A program made the position numbers and the translations under genes. From the NCBI GenBank assembly GCA_036346375.1, contig CM070511.1:6014001-6078000 (forward strand): a stretch of DNA of 64,000 nt. The letters are read 5' to 3'. Position 1 is the stretch's first letter. Every line of letters begins with the position of its first letter. The notes under the pieces are model-generated. The model saw only the letters and a list, made by a program, of their open reading frames with translations. It was not told the DNA's origin and made no database searches. The DNA comes from Guadua angustifolia. Taxonomy: Eukaryota; Streptophyta; Magnoliopsida; Poales; Poaceae. Below are positions 24,760 to 37,514 of the stretch, piece after piece.

Positions 24760-26614
24760 GCTACCCCCTGGCCAGCGGCGCCTCTTTCTCTACCCTTCCT
24801 GGCTCGGTTCTTCTCCCTCCCTCCCTCTCACAAAAAAAAGACTCGAAGCAACACCAAAGAAGACACCATGACATCGAACCACCCGGCTGACCCAAGGCAT
24901 CGCCATTTTCCCCCTCCTGCCCCTTCTTGTGGTGAGGACTCAAGCCTAGATTTTTATTGAGATGTTGGTTCCTAGTATGCATGTCAGGTGTTCGATGAAA
25001 TGGCTGTGAGGTATATGCTTGTGTAGTTCATATTGCTTTGTATGCTTTCGACTTGGCTGTTATATCTCTAGGTGGTTATGCTTAATTCCATTTGAATAAC
25101 TTTGAAAATGGAAGCAATAGTAAATATATTTGATTGCTGGAATGTTAATTTTGATAGCATGGTATGTAAGAGTATAAGTATGTTGAGATTAGGTCAATGT
25201 AGCATATCTACTGATTCTTGCTTTGCTTCTAATGCTTCTGGAGTTTGGCCCATATCATTGAATGGTGCATTAAAGATTCTCAAGAAACTTAAGCAGCTAG
25301 AGAGAAGTGACAACGTTTCTAGTTAATAATGTTGTTTGGTTGGAAATTTTGGATTTTTATATTTTTGTAGCTGCCATTGGATTATTATATCATTGAAAGA
25401 AACACCCTTAAACCAGGATAATGAGAACTCAAATATGAAATGTTGGATGCCGTAGATCAAAATGGTAGACATCTCATTAAGGTGAGAAGGCTAGAGTGTA
25501 AAGTGGAATAATTTGGGTGTTTTATTTAAAAAAAATGTCGTTGGTCTTTAATGTATATCTAAGCAGCATATATCTCATCCAATGGTCAAAATTGTCAGTT
25601 CTTATTCCTCTATTTAAAGGTTAGTTCACGTTTGATACATTCCCTATTTACTCATAATGCAATGTGGATATGTTTCTTAAATTTGAACAATTAGCATGAG
25701 CATTTGTGTCGTTTGATCTATGAAGTATTGAGAAGAGTTGGATCTTTGAATGTTAGCTTAATTTGTTAATGGTTTTGAATAAGATCCCAAATTGAGAGAG
25801 TTGTCAATGTGTTCTCCTGTTATTAAGGTTTAATGTCTACTGTCTAGTGGGTTGCCCGGAGTTTCCATTAGTGTGAATTGGGACTGTTTTTGGCAGGAGT
25901 TAGATTTCATCGTGCATTGAGGTATTGAGTCGGACCTTGATCCATTCTTGTGCGTAATGTTGTTTTCAGGGAGAGTGCCTTCGGGGGTGGTCACGACCCC
26001 GCGTTGCCTCAAGCGTCGGTAAAGGCAAGTGCATTGTATCAGTTGTGGCTTAGGTAGCCACTAGGTTTACAATAATATGGTTATCCATGTATTGCTTTAA
26101 TATTGTCATGTTTGATTTTGCATGCGATATGATAAATGAGAATGGTTAATTGGTTATGCTTTTATTTAAAACGAGTTCATATGCAAGTGTAACCCGTATA
26201 TCTCTTATACGGTATCTAGTTGATTGCTTGCGTTATGTATATGCTTATGCTATGGATTTCATTCGTGTTTATAAGCACGTCTAGTAAGGTAATTGCCTTT
26301 TGATGAAAAGGGTAAGTAACCTAATACAAGTGCATCGTTGTTTGAATGTGTTATGATTTGTTTGATGAACTTTATATGCCTTGCCATCATGAAATTATGC
26401 TGCATCCCTGGATTGATTGTTATGTGCGAAGTTTAATGAATTTCATCTAGATGCCGTGAAGACATCTTGCTAAATTTTACTTTCATATTCCGGTTCACTA
26501 GTTTGGTAGGCTAGTGAGAATACTGAAAGTATGGGGATTAGATTGTGAAAATGATTTGATTTATGGTCAAGATTGATGGAATTAGTAATTACTCGAGAAT
26601 TGGTGATGTGAGTA

Positions 26615-26745
26615 TGATTATGAGCGTTGAGATTGTGATTTTGAGTGTTGAGAATGTGATTATGAGCGTTGAGAATGTGATTATGGGCGTTGAGGATGTG
26701 ATTAGGAGTGTTGAGAATGTGATTATGAGTGTTGAGAATGTGAAA
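26615..26745 (+). repeat. 21-bp minisatellite, about six units, in solo LTR 'B'
   Basis: The unit resembles GATTATGAGCGTTGAGAATGT and is repeated about six times with scattered substitutions. Because 21 is a multiple of three, an open frame crosses it with a heptad repeat (VIMSVEN type). Its LTR location makes a coding role unlikely. Confidence 0.9.
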
Positions 26746-27149
26746 TGGAAATTTCTGGATGTGAGAAGTGGGTGATGTTTATGTATTTGGCTATGGCTAT
26801 GCAAATGTGAGAAATGAATGTAGTTCGTAAATTTGTTTATGTCATTTGCATTTGTGCATTCCTGATGGAAGAGGCGACCCATTCTGATGCGGGCCTCTGT
26901 GCTCACATGTAGTGAATACAAAAGTCCTACCTCGTAGTCCCATATACGTGGTTGTATGGGAGCGAGTCGATGAAAGTAGGCACCCTCCACCACGGGGTGG
27001 AAGGGGAATGAGAGGGTGCACACCGACGGGTGTGCACTCGGCCATACCGGTATGTGCTAAAAGAGGAAATGAGACATGCATGATGCATCATATGCATGAG
27101 AATTGTGAAATGAAATGAGCATGTGAACATGCAAGCATATTTACATATG

Positions 27150-27322
27150 TATTGCATTTATAATGATGAATCATGTTTAATGAGTTGATTGTGATGTATG
27201 GATGTATGGATATGAGATTCTTCTTTTGTATGGCATATGTGCATCTGTATTGCATTAACAATGATGAATCATGTTTAATGAGTTGATTGTGATGTATGGA
27301 TATGAGATTCTTCTTTTGTATG
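27150..27322 (+). repeat. Near-tandem duplication of ~80 bp in solo LTR 'B'
   Basis: The block ATTGCAT..AATGATGAATCATG to CTTCTTTTGTATG occurs at about 27150-27231 and again at 27249-27322. The first copy has an extra GTATGGAT. The pair arose by local duplication within the LTR. Confidence 0.85.
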
Positions 27323-30059
27323 TTTTGTTCACTTGAGCATGAAAGCATAAACGCATTCCATTGCATTGTGTGTTGCAACTGATAAATGGGATTGATGAGA
27401 ATGGGAAAAACAGGTTGAGGATTGAGGTGTGGACTCATCCAGAAATGTTTATTGAGGCAGGGGTAAGATTTAGTTATGTTTTCGAATTGGTTGTGGTAAG
27501 TGGAGTTAGTTATTATTTCTTTTATTGGTTGATTTCCATTTAGTAATGGCTATATTAAATTCTAGATTAAAAGCAATTCAGTTGAATTCATTACCTTTTT
27601 ATTATTGTTGCACTTTGCTGAGTCTTGGACTCACGCTTGTTTGCTTCTTGTTTTAGGTACCTTGAAGTGATTAAATGCGGTTGGGAGTAGTATCACGTGC
27701 ACGACTTGATCTTCAACAATTTATTAACAAATTCAATAATTCGGATGTAATTAATGAGGTTGTAATATGTTGTTAAATCGTGTTGGAGTTTCTTAACTTC
27801 TATTGGGGGTTTGATTGATTAACTAAGGACATGCTAGAATGTTTCTTCCTATTTTGAGTGGTTGATATATTATATGACTGCTATCATTCTTTTGCCTACT
27901 GAGTGGATGTCCTCTGTTCTAGAGAGGTCATGCCGAAATTTTGAAAATTTCGGTGGCTTAGTTTTAAGCCGCTTTAAGGGATTAAAGATTGAATTCATTT
28001 TCAGTCTTCTCGTAGAGGTGTCATTCTTTTAAGTGTGTTTTTGGGTAGCATTCGCGGTGCGTTTGGCGCCGGGGTGTTACAACAGGATAGCATGCGGGGT
28101 TCTTATTAGGGATTATGCGCCCATTAGCTATAGATCATGGACTTGTTGTTGAGGTGATCAGTGGGTGGTTCCCAATGACATGAAGAGCTTGCTATGGGAC
28201 AAGCTAAAAAAAGTGTTCCAGTTCCCCTAAGGGACCGAGTTGGTTGCAAAGAAACGTGCACTATGCATCATGTGCACAGCGTGGAAGAATTGAAAGATGA
28301 TACTGAATAAGAACTATGTGAAGAAGAATGAAATACCAAATTTTGACATGTACCCAAAGTTAAGGGAGTTTTAGAATGACTTTGTGGTGTATAAGAATTC
28401 TGAAGAAGCCTAGATAGTAAGTCAAAAGAGCAAGGCTAACGCAGATAAGAATATTTACCCTCACACACTAGGCACATGCGGGTACAAAAAGAAAATACCA
28501 GCATGGGATAGGTGCAGAGAAGAACTAACCCGTAGGGGCGTCATTCCTACGACAACAGAGTTGAGTGAACGATCGAAGCACTGGTTGCTTGGGAGGTGGC
28601 TTCTATCTCGGATGATGGCAGCTTAAGCTTCAGAAGTGATAGAGACCAGGAAGTGTCGCATAAAATCACAAATGCTCATGTGCAGTCTTCCCAAGGCTCT
28701 TTCAGGCCACAAAGGGAGAATGACGATCTAACCATAGCCCTGGGTAACAAGGAGCACCCTGGTCACACTCGAGGAGTTGGTTTGGTGCCGTGGAAAGAAG
28801 GCTTCCCAGCCGACGCATGGTTGTATAGGCGTTTGAAGAGAACAAGAGAAGATCAATTGGACCATCAAATACATGTTGCTGTGCGAGAGCGTTAGAGGAA
28901 TAGTGAGTGTAACTGGATAAGGTTATGGAGCAAGCAGTACAGAAAGCTCTCAGCTCACGACCGCCACCCGATGACAGCCCTCAGATCTTTAGTCCCGATG
29001 CTCGTAAGAGCAGCTGCGCATCCGCAGAGATTTCTGAAGAGCATGGACTCCATTTTCCTATGGATGACATCATAGAACCGACACCGTGCAAACTGCATTT
29101 GTCTGCACATGGCATTACCATCAAAGTGGCTGAGGGCAGGGCTTGGCCATGTGACTCCTTGCAAATTTTGCACTACCACCCGATACTGCCGAGATTCACC
29201 AGGGTCGAAGTGGACAGTGTAGTCCACCAATACCGTAAAATGGAAGTAGAGATCCTTAGTGAGGACAGGAAAAACAAACTAGGAGGAAACGTACATAGCT
29301 TCCTCATGTGGTGTAAGAGCTTGATTAAGTTTGGTTCGGACGATGAGAATGACAAAGATGATGATGATGATCAGCCACACTCTTCACACAGAGACCTCTT
29401 GTCCTTTTTGCTACCACACAGAAAAAGTCCAACACCCCTGCTGGCACCACCCAAAAAATGTCCAACTCCTCTTCTAGCACCACCCAGGAAAAGTCCAACT
29501 CATTCGCCGACATCTAAAAAGAATCGAACACCAGCAGCATCTTGAAAGTCGGCACCATCGTCTAACAAATCTCAGTCATCTGTGAAGTCAGCACAACCTC
29601 AGGAGAAATTACCAGCTGAGATGACTAAAGAAGAACAGAAAAAGCAAATAAGTGCCAGCGTAACATCTCACTTCAAAAAGGTGCCATCACATGAGAAGAC
29701 TAAAGTTGATGCTAATGCGTAGAAGTTTTTCTTGACTATGGGAAAAATGAAAAAGATAGGGTAGGCTTCTGAACCTTGTGAAATGTCAGACTACGAGCGC
29801 ATCTCCAGAAAGCAATACTTGAAGGCGGCTAGTGCCGATGCGTTGAGGTCAGAAGCTCAAGGAGATGCAGCTCAACGAGATCATGCTCAAGAGCAAGGTC
29901 TAAGGTGGAAGTTCTTTATGGGGAAACCGCTGGTTGAACTAGCTCATTTAGACCACCTAACAACACAACTACGGTGCATCCATCAATGGTACATGCAGTG
30001 GTCCAATGATGGTATGGAGGCGTTCCGAGTCGGATTTTCACAATGGGGATAACATCTTC

Positions 30060-30730
30060 TGGTGGGTTTTGAGGAATTGTATATGTTGTACCAGCAAGAT
30101 ACCCTGTACATGAATATACTCAGACTGTGGACATTGTAACTCTCTATGTATGTTATTGTACATTCTTGTCCTGTTTAATTGCATGTCTAACTTCTTTCTT
30201 ATATAGAAGAAATGGCAATGTCAAGTTAGCATTTCTTGATTGGAGGCTTGTTAACGAGAAAAATTGTAAAGGACTCTCCACAATATATTGAAGACTATTT
30301 ATTTAATACTTTCTTGAAGTTGCAATACAAAACCTCTATGCTTTTACCCTATAACTTTAAGTACATATTTCCCTACTTCTAATATCGTTTCACTATTTTT
30401 GTGTAACACGATATAGGACTAATGGGCTATGTTGACAGATATGTGCAGGTTTTACTGGGTCCTCCTCGTCATCGAGTTAGATGCTAATAGGATTTTTGTC
30501 TTGGATTCGTCGAGAAAACCAACTAATCTGTATCAAGGGCTTTTAGACATGCTGAATAGGTAAACTCATTGTTGTGTTATTACTCTAGTAATATTCCATT
30601 CTATTGCATTTAAGTTTAATTACTATTTAAAATCATTCACAGGGCATTCGCACGATATTGCAAGAAAAGTGTTCGGTATCGTCTCTACAAGAAAGATTTT
30701 TAAATAATAACAACTTTCCATGCATGAGGC
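30060..30730 (+). pseudogene. Ulp1-like (C48 peptidase) remnant of CACTA 1
   Basis: The region contains KLAFLDWRLVNEKN near 30228, an LLPYNF-type motif near 30343 and FYWVLLVIELDANRIFVLDSS at about 30450-30510, split here only by family-typical spacing. This corresponds to the HWxLLVI..xxVxVxDS core of Ulp1/C48 peptidases that grass CACTA elements carry at the end of their second gene. RYCKKSVRYRLYKKDF near 30655 fits the following segment. Introns and stops break the frame. The intact domain would cleave SUMO-like conjugates; here it is decayed. Confidence 0.6.
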
Positions 30731-31512
30731 AGGACTAGGGAAATAATTTATGTGCATACTATGTATGTACAAATAAACATTTAATTGTCACGAAGAGTGT
30801 CGGTTATAACGAAGCCATGGCATATAATTACACATTGATGCCTACTTTTTCTTTCATTTAACATATATCATCATTAATTAACTTTCTCATTTCTTCAATA
30901 ACAGTGCTCCAAGCTGAGAATCAATAAGTTATTACTAACAAAAATTTTAGCAATTCAAGAACAAATCGTCAGATTCGTCCAAACAGCGAGTTCCATGAGT
31001 AGCCTCATCACCTCATTCCTTTGATCTCAACCTGTGACATGCCTACTTCGACACCTTCTACTGAAGTCGGTGCAAAATCAAAGTGAATAAGATGTAGTCA
31101 AACTATATTTGTAAACAGACTATTGTAAAAACCAAATATTATGATGTTTTAATATATTTGAATTACGATTTAACGATGCCTTATATACTATATTAATACA
31201 CTGTAGAAAAATATATAATGCAGAAAAAATATGCAATAAAAACATTTGGTGCACGGCTTATCACTGCCGGTTGTTAGTTCGAGCTGGCAGTGATTTGGAA
31301 CTATACTGCCGGATTTTGGTTTGAGCCGGCAGTGATAGTCCAATGTCACTGCCAATTGTAGGCTGAACCAGCAGTGATAGCCCTTATCACTGCCGGTTCC
31401 TGAGCCAGCAGTGATAATCTCGACTATCAATACTGACCAATCATTGCCGACTCTAATATCCGGCAGTGATGGCGTTTTGGAGCCGGCAATGATGTATATT
31501 CCTATAGTAGTA

Positions 31513-32059
31513 TCTACCCGGCCTGTGAAGGGGAGAAGATAACAGCCGACGTGTTTGGAGGAAGAAAAGGCAAGGGAATCCCCATTGCGTCTGGGCATGT
31601 GCTCCTGTCTTCTTTGCTAGCTGCTGTTGCTTAGCCCCATGCCGGTCAAACGTTGGAAACCCAAAACCCATCTGCCTGCAGTAGATTAAAGGTCAAGAAG
31701 AAAGGTAAGGAAAGGATTAGGCTTTTTTTATTAGCCGCTTTAGTTACCTCTGTTGGCAATGGGGTCGACCTGCACGTTGGAAACCCAAAATGTGAAGCCT
31801 GCCTGGCTGCTTGTGCTTTCAATCTTATTAGTCGCCCAACGTGCAGGTCCTTAGCAGCTTTTCAGCAAGCCATGTGGTCATGGACTCATGGTTCAAAGGC
31901 TACCCAAGAGATCATCTATATCATCATATATTCCTAAAATCATGGACACATACGGCTTAGACGCAGGGAGAGAGAGAGAGAGAATTGTGAACGGCCTTGA
32001 TTACAATTAAACCACATTCATTAGGTGTTATATATCTGGAACCTATTTAAAATTTAAAA
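31513..32059. other. Intergenic sequence between CACTA 1 and the MULE-like region
   Basis: No gene is seen. A perfect 14-bp inverted repeat GACCTGCACGTTGG / CCAACGTGCAGGTC (31767-31780 and 31836-31849) could form a hairpin with a 55-base loop. A short GA repeat lies at about 31967-31982. Confidence 0.5.
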
Positions 32060-34680
32060 ATAAAGGAATTTTTTTAAACAATGTTACAGAAATAATACAT
32101 CGAAAAAATTATAAAAATATACATCCATAAGTACCATTACAACTGACGATATATCTATCGCCAATATATCCACTTAACGATAGAGACTCTATTGCCAATT
32201 GAACTAGTGACAGAGACTTTGTTGGCAGGTGGAATGGTGACCGAGTGCTCCGTGGGTGCCTAGGTTAGCTATCGCGATTTCACTTGGTGACAAAGAACAC
32301 ATCATCAATTCAAATGGCGACATAGACCCCACCCCCTCTATCACCTGAAATGGTGACAGAAGTACACCTTTAAATTTGACTTAGCTGGCTACATGCAAAT
32401 CGAATAGACATAAAGAGAATAAAAGAGAGGGAAGAAGAAGAAAGGAGACAAAGAGGAGGAGGAGGGAAAGGTAAGAAGAAGAAGAAGAGAACAGAGAAGG
32501 AAGTGGGATTAATTTTTTGGGGTGAGTTTTCGTAGCCTGTTAGATTCGATTTTGAAACCATGGTATGTTAGCAACCAAAACAGTTAAATATGTAGTTATG
32601 TTGGTATGTAGTTGTGAAGATTAGTCGACAACCTGTGCATTTGCATGTGCTAGCTTCTTAGATAACGTATTTAGTCTCCATCTAAAAAGCTAGATGTACT
32701 ATCTAATTTCATTTATAACTTTAATCGCTAATGACTGCAAACATGTCTAACTTCTACAAAGTGCTCCATAAAGTGGGTGACTCATGCGGTGTCAATTGAT
32801 ATTACAATAAAGAAAATTCTCTAACATTCATTCATAAAGTATTAAATGAGCAAAACAACACATGAGGTAGAGAAGCCTCAAACCAGTAAATGCCCTAAAA
32901 ACCATTTTTGGCATTTAAATATTTTACAAAATTTTGGAATTGTACTTACTATTTTATATGTATATAAATCAAGCTTATAATTTTTATTCAGTTCTATTTA
33001 TGATTTTTCTACAAAACTAATGCTTTTAATTTTTATGTAGTTCTTATTGCAAATTTTAATATCTTTGGAACTCCCATTTGGAATTCATACACAAACCAAA
33101 TTGCATCGACAATGAATCTTCTTTTTTGGAAATTTCAGTTTGCATTTCATATACAAATCCAATTGTAAATTGCAATTTATTTTCCCCCCTAATACAAGGT
33201 ATTTTGGGAATTTACTCTAGAAATCACATAAAATCAAATTGCTAGTTTTCTTTTACCTGAAATTTTATATTATACTTGACATATAGTGTTTATTTTAATT
33301 TAATTTTTTGTGAATTTTCTTTTATTTGTTGTTATAAATCTTGAGTTGTACTTGACATAAATCTTTCATTTAATTAATTTGAAATATGATTCCTAATATA
33401 TATTTAATCTTGTTTTAATTGTTATTCTAAATTTTCACATTTGTGGATCCTAAACCTAAAAATTTTCTATTTTTTGTTTGGTTTTTGCTAGAAATTCTCT
33501 TTTTACCATTTTATTTTTATTCTAAATTTGCAATATATATTGTGGTGATTGATGTGGTATTCTTTCGAAGTTTTATTTGGGAATTTGTACACAAATCCAA
33601 ATGCTTTATTTTATTTATTTATGGATTTTACTTTAGAATTGATATGAAACTTGAATTACTATTTTCTTATTGGGAATTTTCACTAATTTAGACTATATTG
33701 GACATGGAATCTTTCTTTTGATTTCCTCATTTTGATTTAATTATTATTCCAAATATTAATTATTTTTTAATATTACTTTGGAAGTCTTATCGAAATTAGA
33801 TTGCTAATTTTCCTTTAATTTTCTATTCTAAATTGTTTTGTATGGATGTTAATTTGGAAGTTGTGAGGAATTTAAATTGCAAAAATATTTTATCGTTTAT
33901 TCTATATTTTGGTTTTTTTGTGTTTTTTTTGAGCTCTTTCTTTTAATCTAAGTTGTTATAACTCGAATCTACCAGTTGGATGACTAGATCTTCCTAGTTA
34001 ACATGGGAGCTTCCTCTAAGTGCTTAATTAGTATAGGTATAGATATGTAGATGTATCGTGTTGTAGAAATGTAGTATTATAGATATGGGTGAGAATAAAA
34101 TTTAAAGTGTTTTCATGTTCCGATATTGGTATCTGCATGAGGGGAAAATATGAAAAGAAATATGGGGAAAATGTATTATTGGTCAGTATTCGAGCCTAAT
34201 TATATATTTTTTATGATAGGTAGGCATAGTGGTGCGATTAAATTTGCAAATTATTAGATTTATTACGTATTTGGTTAATGGAATGAGATTACATTGTTTA
34301 CATAATAATTTCTAATGAAATACACGACAGGTATGGATGGACGAGTATATTTTAAAATACACTACAGAGATAGGGTTTCAAAGATGGAAGGGGTTGAATT
34401 GGGTTATTTTTCAAGTGTGATGGCTAGCTTACCACATACAGAGCAGCATCCCTAGGGAACATTTATGAGATGGTTATACCACATATTCCCATTGGACCAT
34501 GTGTTTCATGATATGAAGTTGCATAGTGTTGGTACTCATGTACGGTAAACCACGTCTTGAGAGTTATTGGAATTGAAGGGGCCAAAGTTTTGGAGCTCGT
34601 ACATACGATTGGTGAAGGAGCAACGATGGCCTCTAGTTCTGTTGGCCCAAGCATTTGATAAAGTCATTTCAGCTCATGTG
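32060..34680 (+). mobile_element. Probable 5' part of a Mutator-like element
   Basis: A subterminal-type region (32140-32370) with repeated short inverted words such as TATCGCCAATAT, TTGCCAATTGAACTAGTGACAGAG and TCACCTGAAATGGTGACAGA is followed by 1.9 kb of very AT-rich sequence. A broken frame then starts at about 34331 (MDGRVYFKIHYRDRVSK), which resembles the N-terminus of plant MuDR-like transposases. The frame reaches 34680, where solo LTR 'F' is inserted. It appears to resume at 59875, where MuDR homology is clearer. The upstream limit is a guess. Confidence 0.35.
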
Positions 34681-37230
34681 TGTCGGGACTCAAATATGCA
34701 AATTCAGACCCTCTATATATATTGCACTAGTCCAAGATCACGCTAGTGCACACATGCTCAACATAACCCATCAGTTTACCACATGCAACTGACAAGGCTT
34801 GCATCCAAAACATTCGCATCCTCCTTGTACTCCTCCAGAACAGGTGTAGACACTACTACAAAAGGAGTTATATTAGACACGTCATCACTGACTGTTTTTT
34901 ACGAAAACCATCTGGGAAGAGGCTCGGGCACATCACAGACAGTTTTTGTCACAGACGGTTTGTGGCTAAAACCGTCTGTGACGAGGGCAATATCACAGAC
35001 GGTTTTATCCACAAACCGTCTGCAATGATCAATTCTAATAAATAAGAATACAGAGCCTCGACCTCCTTTTTATTTTTTAGGGTTTCCTAGCTATTTTTGA
35101 GGTGGCTGCGATTGAGAGGCGATCTGGTGGAAAGAGACCCTAGATTTGGAGGTGTAATTGTAGATCCTTGTGCTCTAGGTCATCTAAGATTAATAATTGC
35201 TTTAAATTTGCATTATATTTTAGATCTAACTTGGTAAAGAGGGAAATGAAGCTAGTTTCTAAATCTAGCTTGGTGTTGATCCATTTGTTCTCAATGATGT
35301 AAAGTAGTAATTGGTTCAAATTTACATTATATTTAAGATCTAGCTTGGTAAATAGGGAAATGAAGCTAGTTTCTAGATCTAGTTTGGTGTAGATCCATTT
35401 GTTCACTATGATGTAAAGTAGTAATTGGTTCTAATTGTAGATAGTTACTTAAAGGAAGGTGATCTAGACTAATAATTAGTTGTAATAGCATTATATTGAA
35501 GGTATATACATCTAGCTTGGTAAAGAGGGAATTGAAAGCCCTGTTTGGGGGAGTATGGTGGGTGAAAAAGTGCTTTTGATTTCTTTGAAAAGCAAATTGT
35601 GTGGTAGCGGTTGTGGCTTTTCTTGTTATGTTGTTTGGCAAACTAGCTGTTGCAGCTGTAGCTTTGGGGGTAAACCGAGCGGGGAGGTAACAACATAGCG
35701 AAGTACAGCGGCGTCCGAGTGGGGAGGTGACGTGGAGGTGGCGAGGCAGGGTGGCGGAGGTCGAGAAGGCAAAGCGGCCAAGATAGGAGGTGGTCAAGCG
35801 AATCCACAGCTGAAAAGCTCCTCCTCAGCAGTTTCAGCTTTTGGGGGTGCTTCTGCTATGACTTAGCTTCCCAGCTACTTTGTAGCCATGCTGTTTGGGG
35901 GAGCTTTTGGCCTAAAGCTGAAGCACAGCTCCCCCAAACTTCGAGGCCCGAAGATGGTTTTGATATAGCTTGTGTAGATCCATTTGTTCTTTTTGATCTA
36001 AATTAGTAATTGGTTCTAATTGCATTATACTTAAGATATAGCTAGCCATGTGAAGAGAGAATTGAAGATTCTGAGTCTAAATGTAACTTACATATGTTTA
36101 CATATCCATTCGTTCTTTTCAATGTTAGGAGCTATATAGGTTAATTAGCAAGTTGATATGTAGCTTATATGTAGTATATGTGCGCATGTGCACTCCTTGT
36201 GTACTTAATTCATTATTTAACACCTATTGTTACATACGTAGCGTAGATGGACTGAACACTACAAGAAAAGTGATTTTTAATGACGGTCCAAACTCGTCAT
36301 CATTAGTCCCGAAATCGTCATTGTAGGTTTTTTATGACGAATTTATGACGAAATTCAACTTGTCATAGTAAGTGCGTCATAGAAAGTTTTCAATGACGAA
36401 TTACCTTTTTTCGTCATAAAAAATCAACTTTTCTGTGACGAATTACATTTTCGTCAACGAAGAGGTCATTTCTATGATGAATATAACCGTCATTAATTAT
36501 ACCCAAAATGTCATGAAAAATATCAAATTCGTCATAAAAGAACACTTTGATCGGCCAAAAATGAGCGTTGACCATTTTATTTATGACGAAATTGTTCGTA
36601 ACAGATTGTTGCCACGTGGACATGCATTTTCGTCATTGAACAGTGCAGTGCCACATCAGCAGCCAGGATGTGAGATGACGTGGCACGTGTTGTGACGCAA
36701 ATGTTTCGTCATAAATGAGTGCCACGTGGACATGCATTTTCGTCATTGAATAGTCTAGTGCCACGTCGGCTGACCCACGATGTGAGGTGGCGTGGCATGT
36801 GTTGTGACGAAATGTTTCATCGCGATGAGTGCCACGTGGACTTGCATTTTCGTCATGAAAGTAATGGTGCATCATTTTCTATGATATTTTGTCATTGAAC
36901 ACTTACATCGACCCACATATGATCCATTTTACAACCACAACACACAATACATCTCGACCACAAAGACACAATATTTTCAGGAGACCAATCAATACATTGC
37001 ACGAGTATCACAAATCACGAGCATCACAAATTAACCACAGATACATTAAGAGTCACAAACTTTGTTCCACGATGACTTAAAGTTAGTACCACACTTGAAA
37101 CTATTGAAAATAAATCCATAGGTCACAAAGTTGAACCAAGTTACCTAAACTCACTAGTACCCGTGAACGGAGTTAATGACCATACAAAATAAGTATCCTT
37201 GCAAAATAAGTGAATAGGTTCATAAACTCA

Positions 37231-37514
37231 CTAGTTGTCTTGACCAGCCATTCGCATGAGACGGCGAATAATTGCATCATTCTCCTCTTGCCTCTTCTTT
37301 AAATCCTCCATTTCCTTTTGGGTTTTGATCAGTGCTTCATCGATGCTTGTGCTTTAGCTTCAAGTCTTCTACTTCTTCTTCTTTGTTGCTCAACGGTCTG
37401 TCGAAGTTCAGCTGCTCCTCGTCTCTCCTCCACCAGTCTTGCTGCCCACTGCACAGCCATAGTTTCACCCCATGTTGGTTGACTCCAATATAAAAGGGAT
37501 AAACATACTATCAT
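37231..37514 (-). pseudogene. C-terminal tail of CACTA second ORF (Transposase_24-like) in CACTA 3
   Basis: The minus-strand frame reads MAVQWAARLVEERRGAAELRQ with strong coiled-coil character, then shifts frame near 37345. It continues KTQKEMEDLKKRQEENDAI and stops at 37231. A coiled-coil tail of this style with KKRQ/EMED motifs closes the second gene of many grass CACTA elements. The upstream part of that gene is missing. Confidence 0.6.

Larger units (their letters stand above)
23848..28081 (+). mobile_element. Solo LTR 'B' (TGTTACA-family), inserted in CACTA 1
   Basis: It starts TGTAATACTGC at 23848 and ends GCGCCGGGGTGTTACA at 28081, the plus-strand orientation of the family seen inverted at 9116, 9908 and 46903-57063. 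Its first 45 bp match the LARD LTR end (TTTTGGCCGGTG shared). It carries the inverted landmark blocks CTACCTCGTAGTCCCATA near 26928, CACACCGACGGGTGTGCAC near 27019 and GAGGTCATGCCGAAATT near 27925. Flanking 5-mers ATAGT and ACAGG agree at only three of five positions, consistent with an old insertion. Transposase homology resumes directly after it. Net length without the mini-CACTA is about 3841 bp. Confidence 0.82.
23718..30052 (+). pseudogene. Second ORF of CACTA 1 (Transposase_24-like), split by solo LTR 'B'
   Basis: An ATG at 23718 opens a basic N-terminus, and after a shift the frame reads KMPKGLYNIVELSAVEEPA up to 23847. The solo LTR then interrupts it. Homology resumes at 28082 with RDYAPISYRSWTLV and SGWFPNDMKSLLWDKLKK (near 28166), then KANADKNIYPHTLG near 28434. 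Next comes a DUF8039-like block (PTPCKLHLSAHG near 29080, FTRVEVDSVVHQY near 29192) and the segment from 29783 to 30052. The order matches the second gene of grass CACTA elements, a presumed DNA-binding accessory protein. At least eight stops and shifts interrupt it. Confidence 0.8.
18070..31512 (+). mobile_element. CACTA element 1 (En/Spm superfamily), decayed and interrupted
   Basis: The left end CACTACTACAGAACAGG (18070) pairs with the right end whose minus strand reads TACTACTATAGGAATA (31512, first base mutated). A perfect 3-bp duplication TCT lies outside (18067-18069 and 31513-31515). Both ends carry many copies of the subterminal motif ATCACTGCCGGTT or its inverse (18105-18420 and 31258-31495). 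Inside are TNP2, a second ORF and an Ulp1-like region, all broken. The element is interrupted by the solo LTR at 23848-28081. Without insertions it would be about 9.2 kb. Confidence 0.9.

Noticed and set aside
36285..36900. Tandem gene-like or satellite array
   Set aside because: The repeated GCCACGTGGACATGCATTTTC blocks and TGACGAA words are the subterminal region of CACTA 3.
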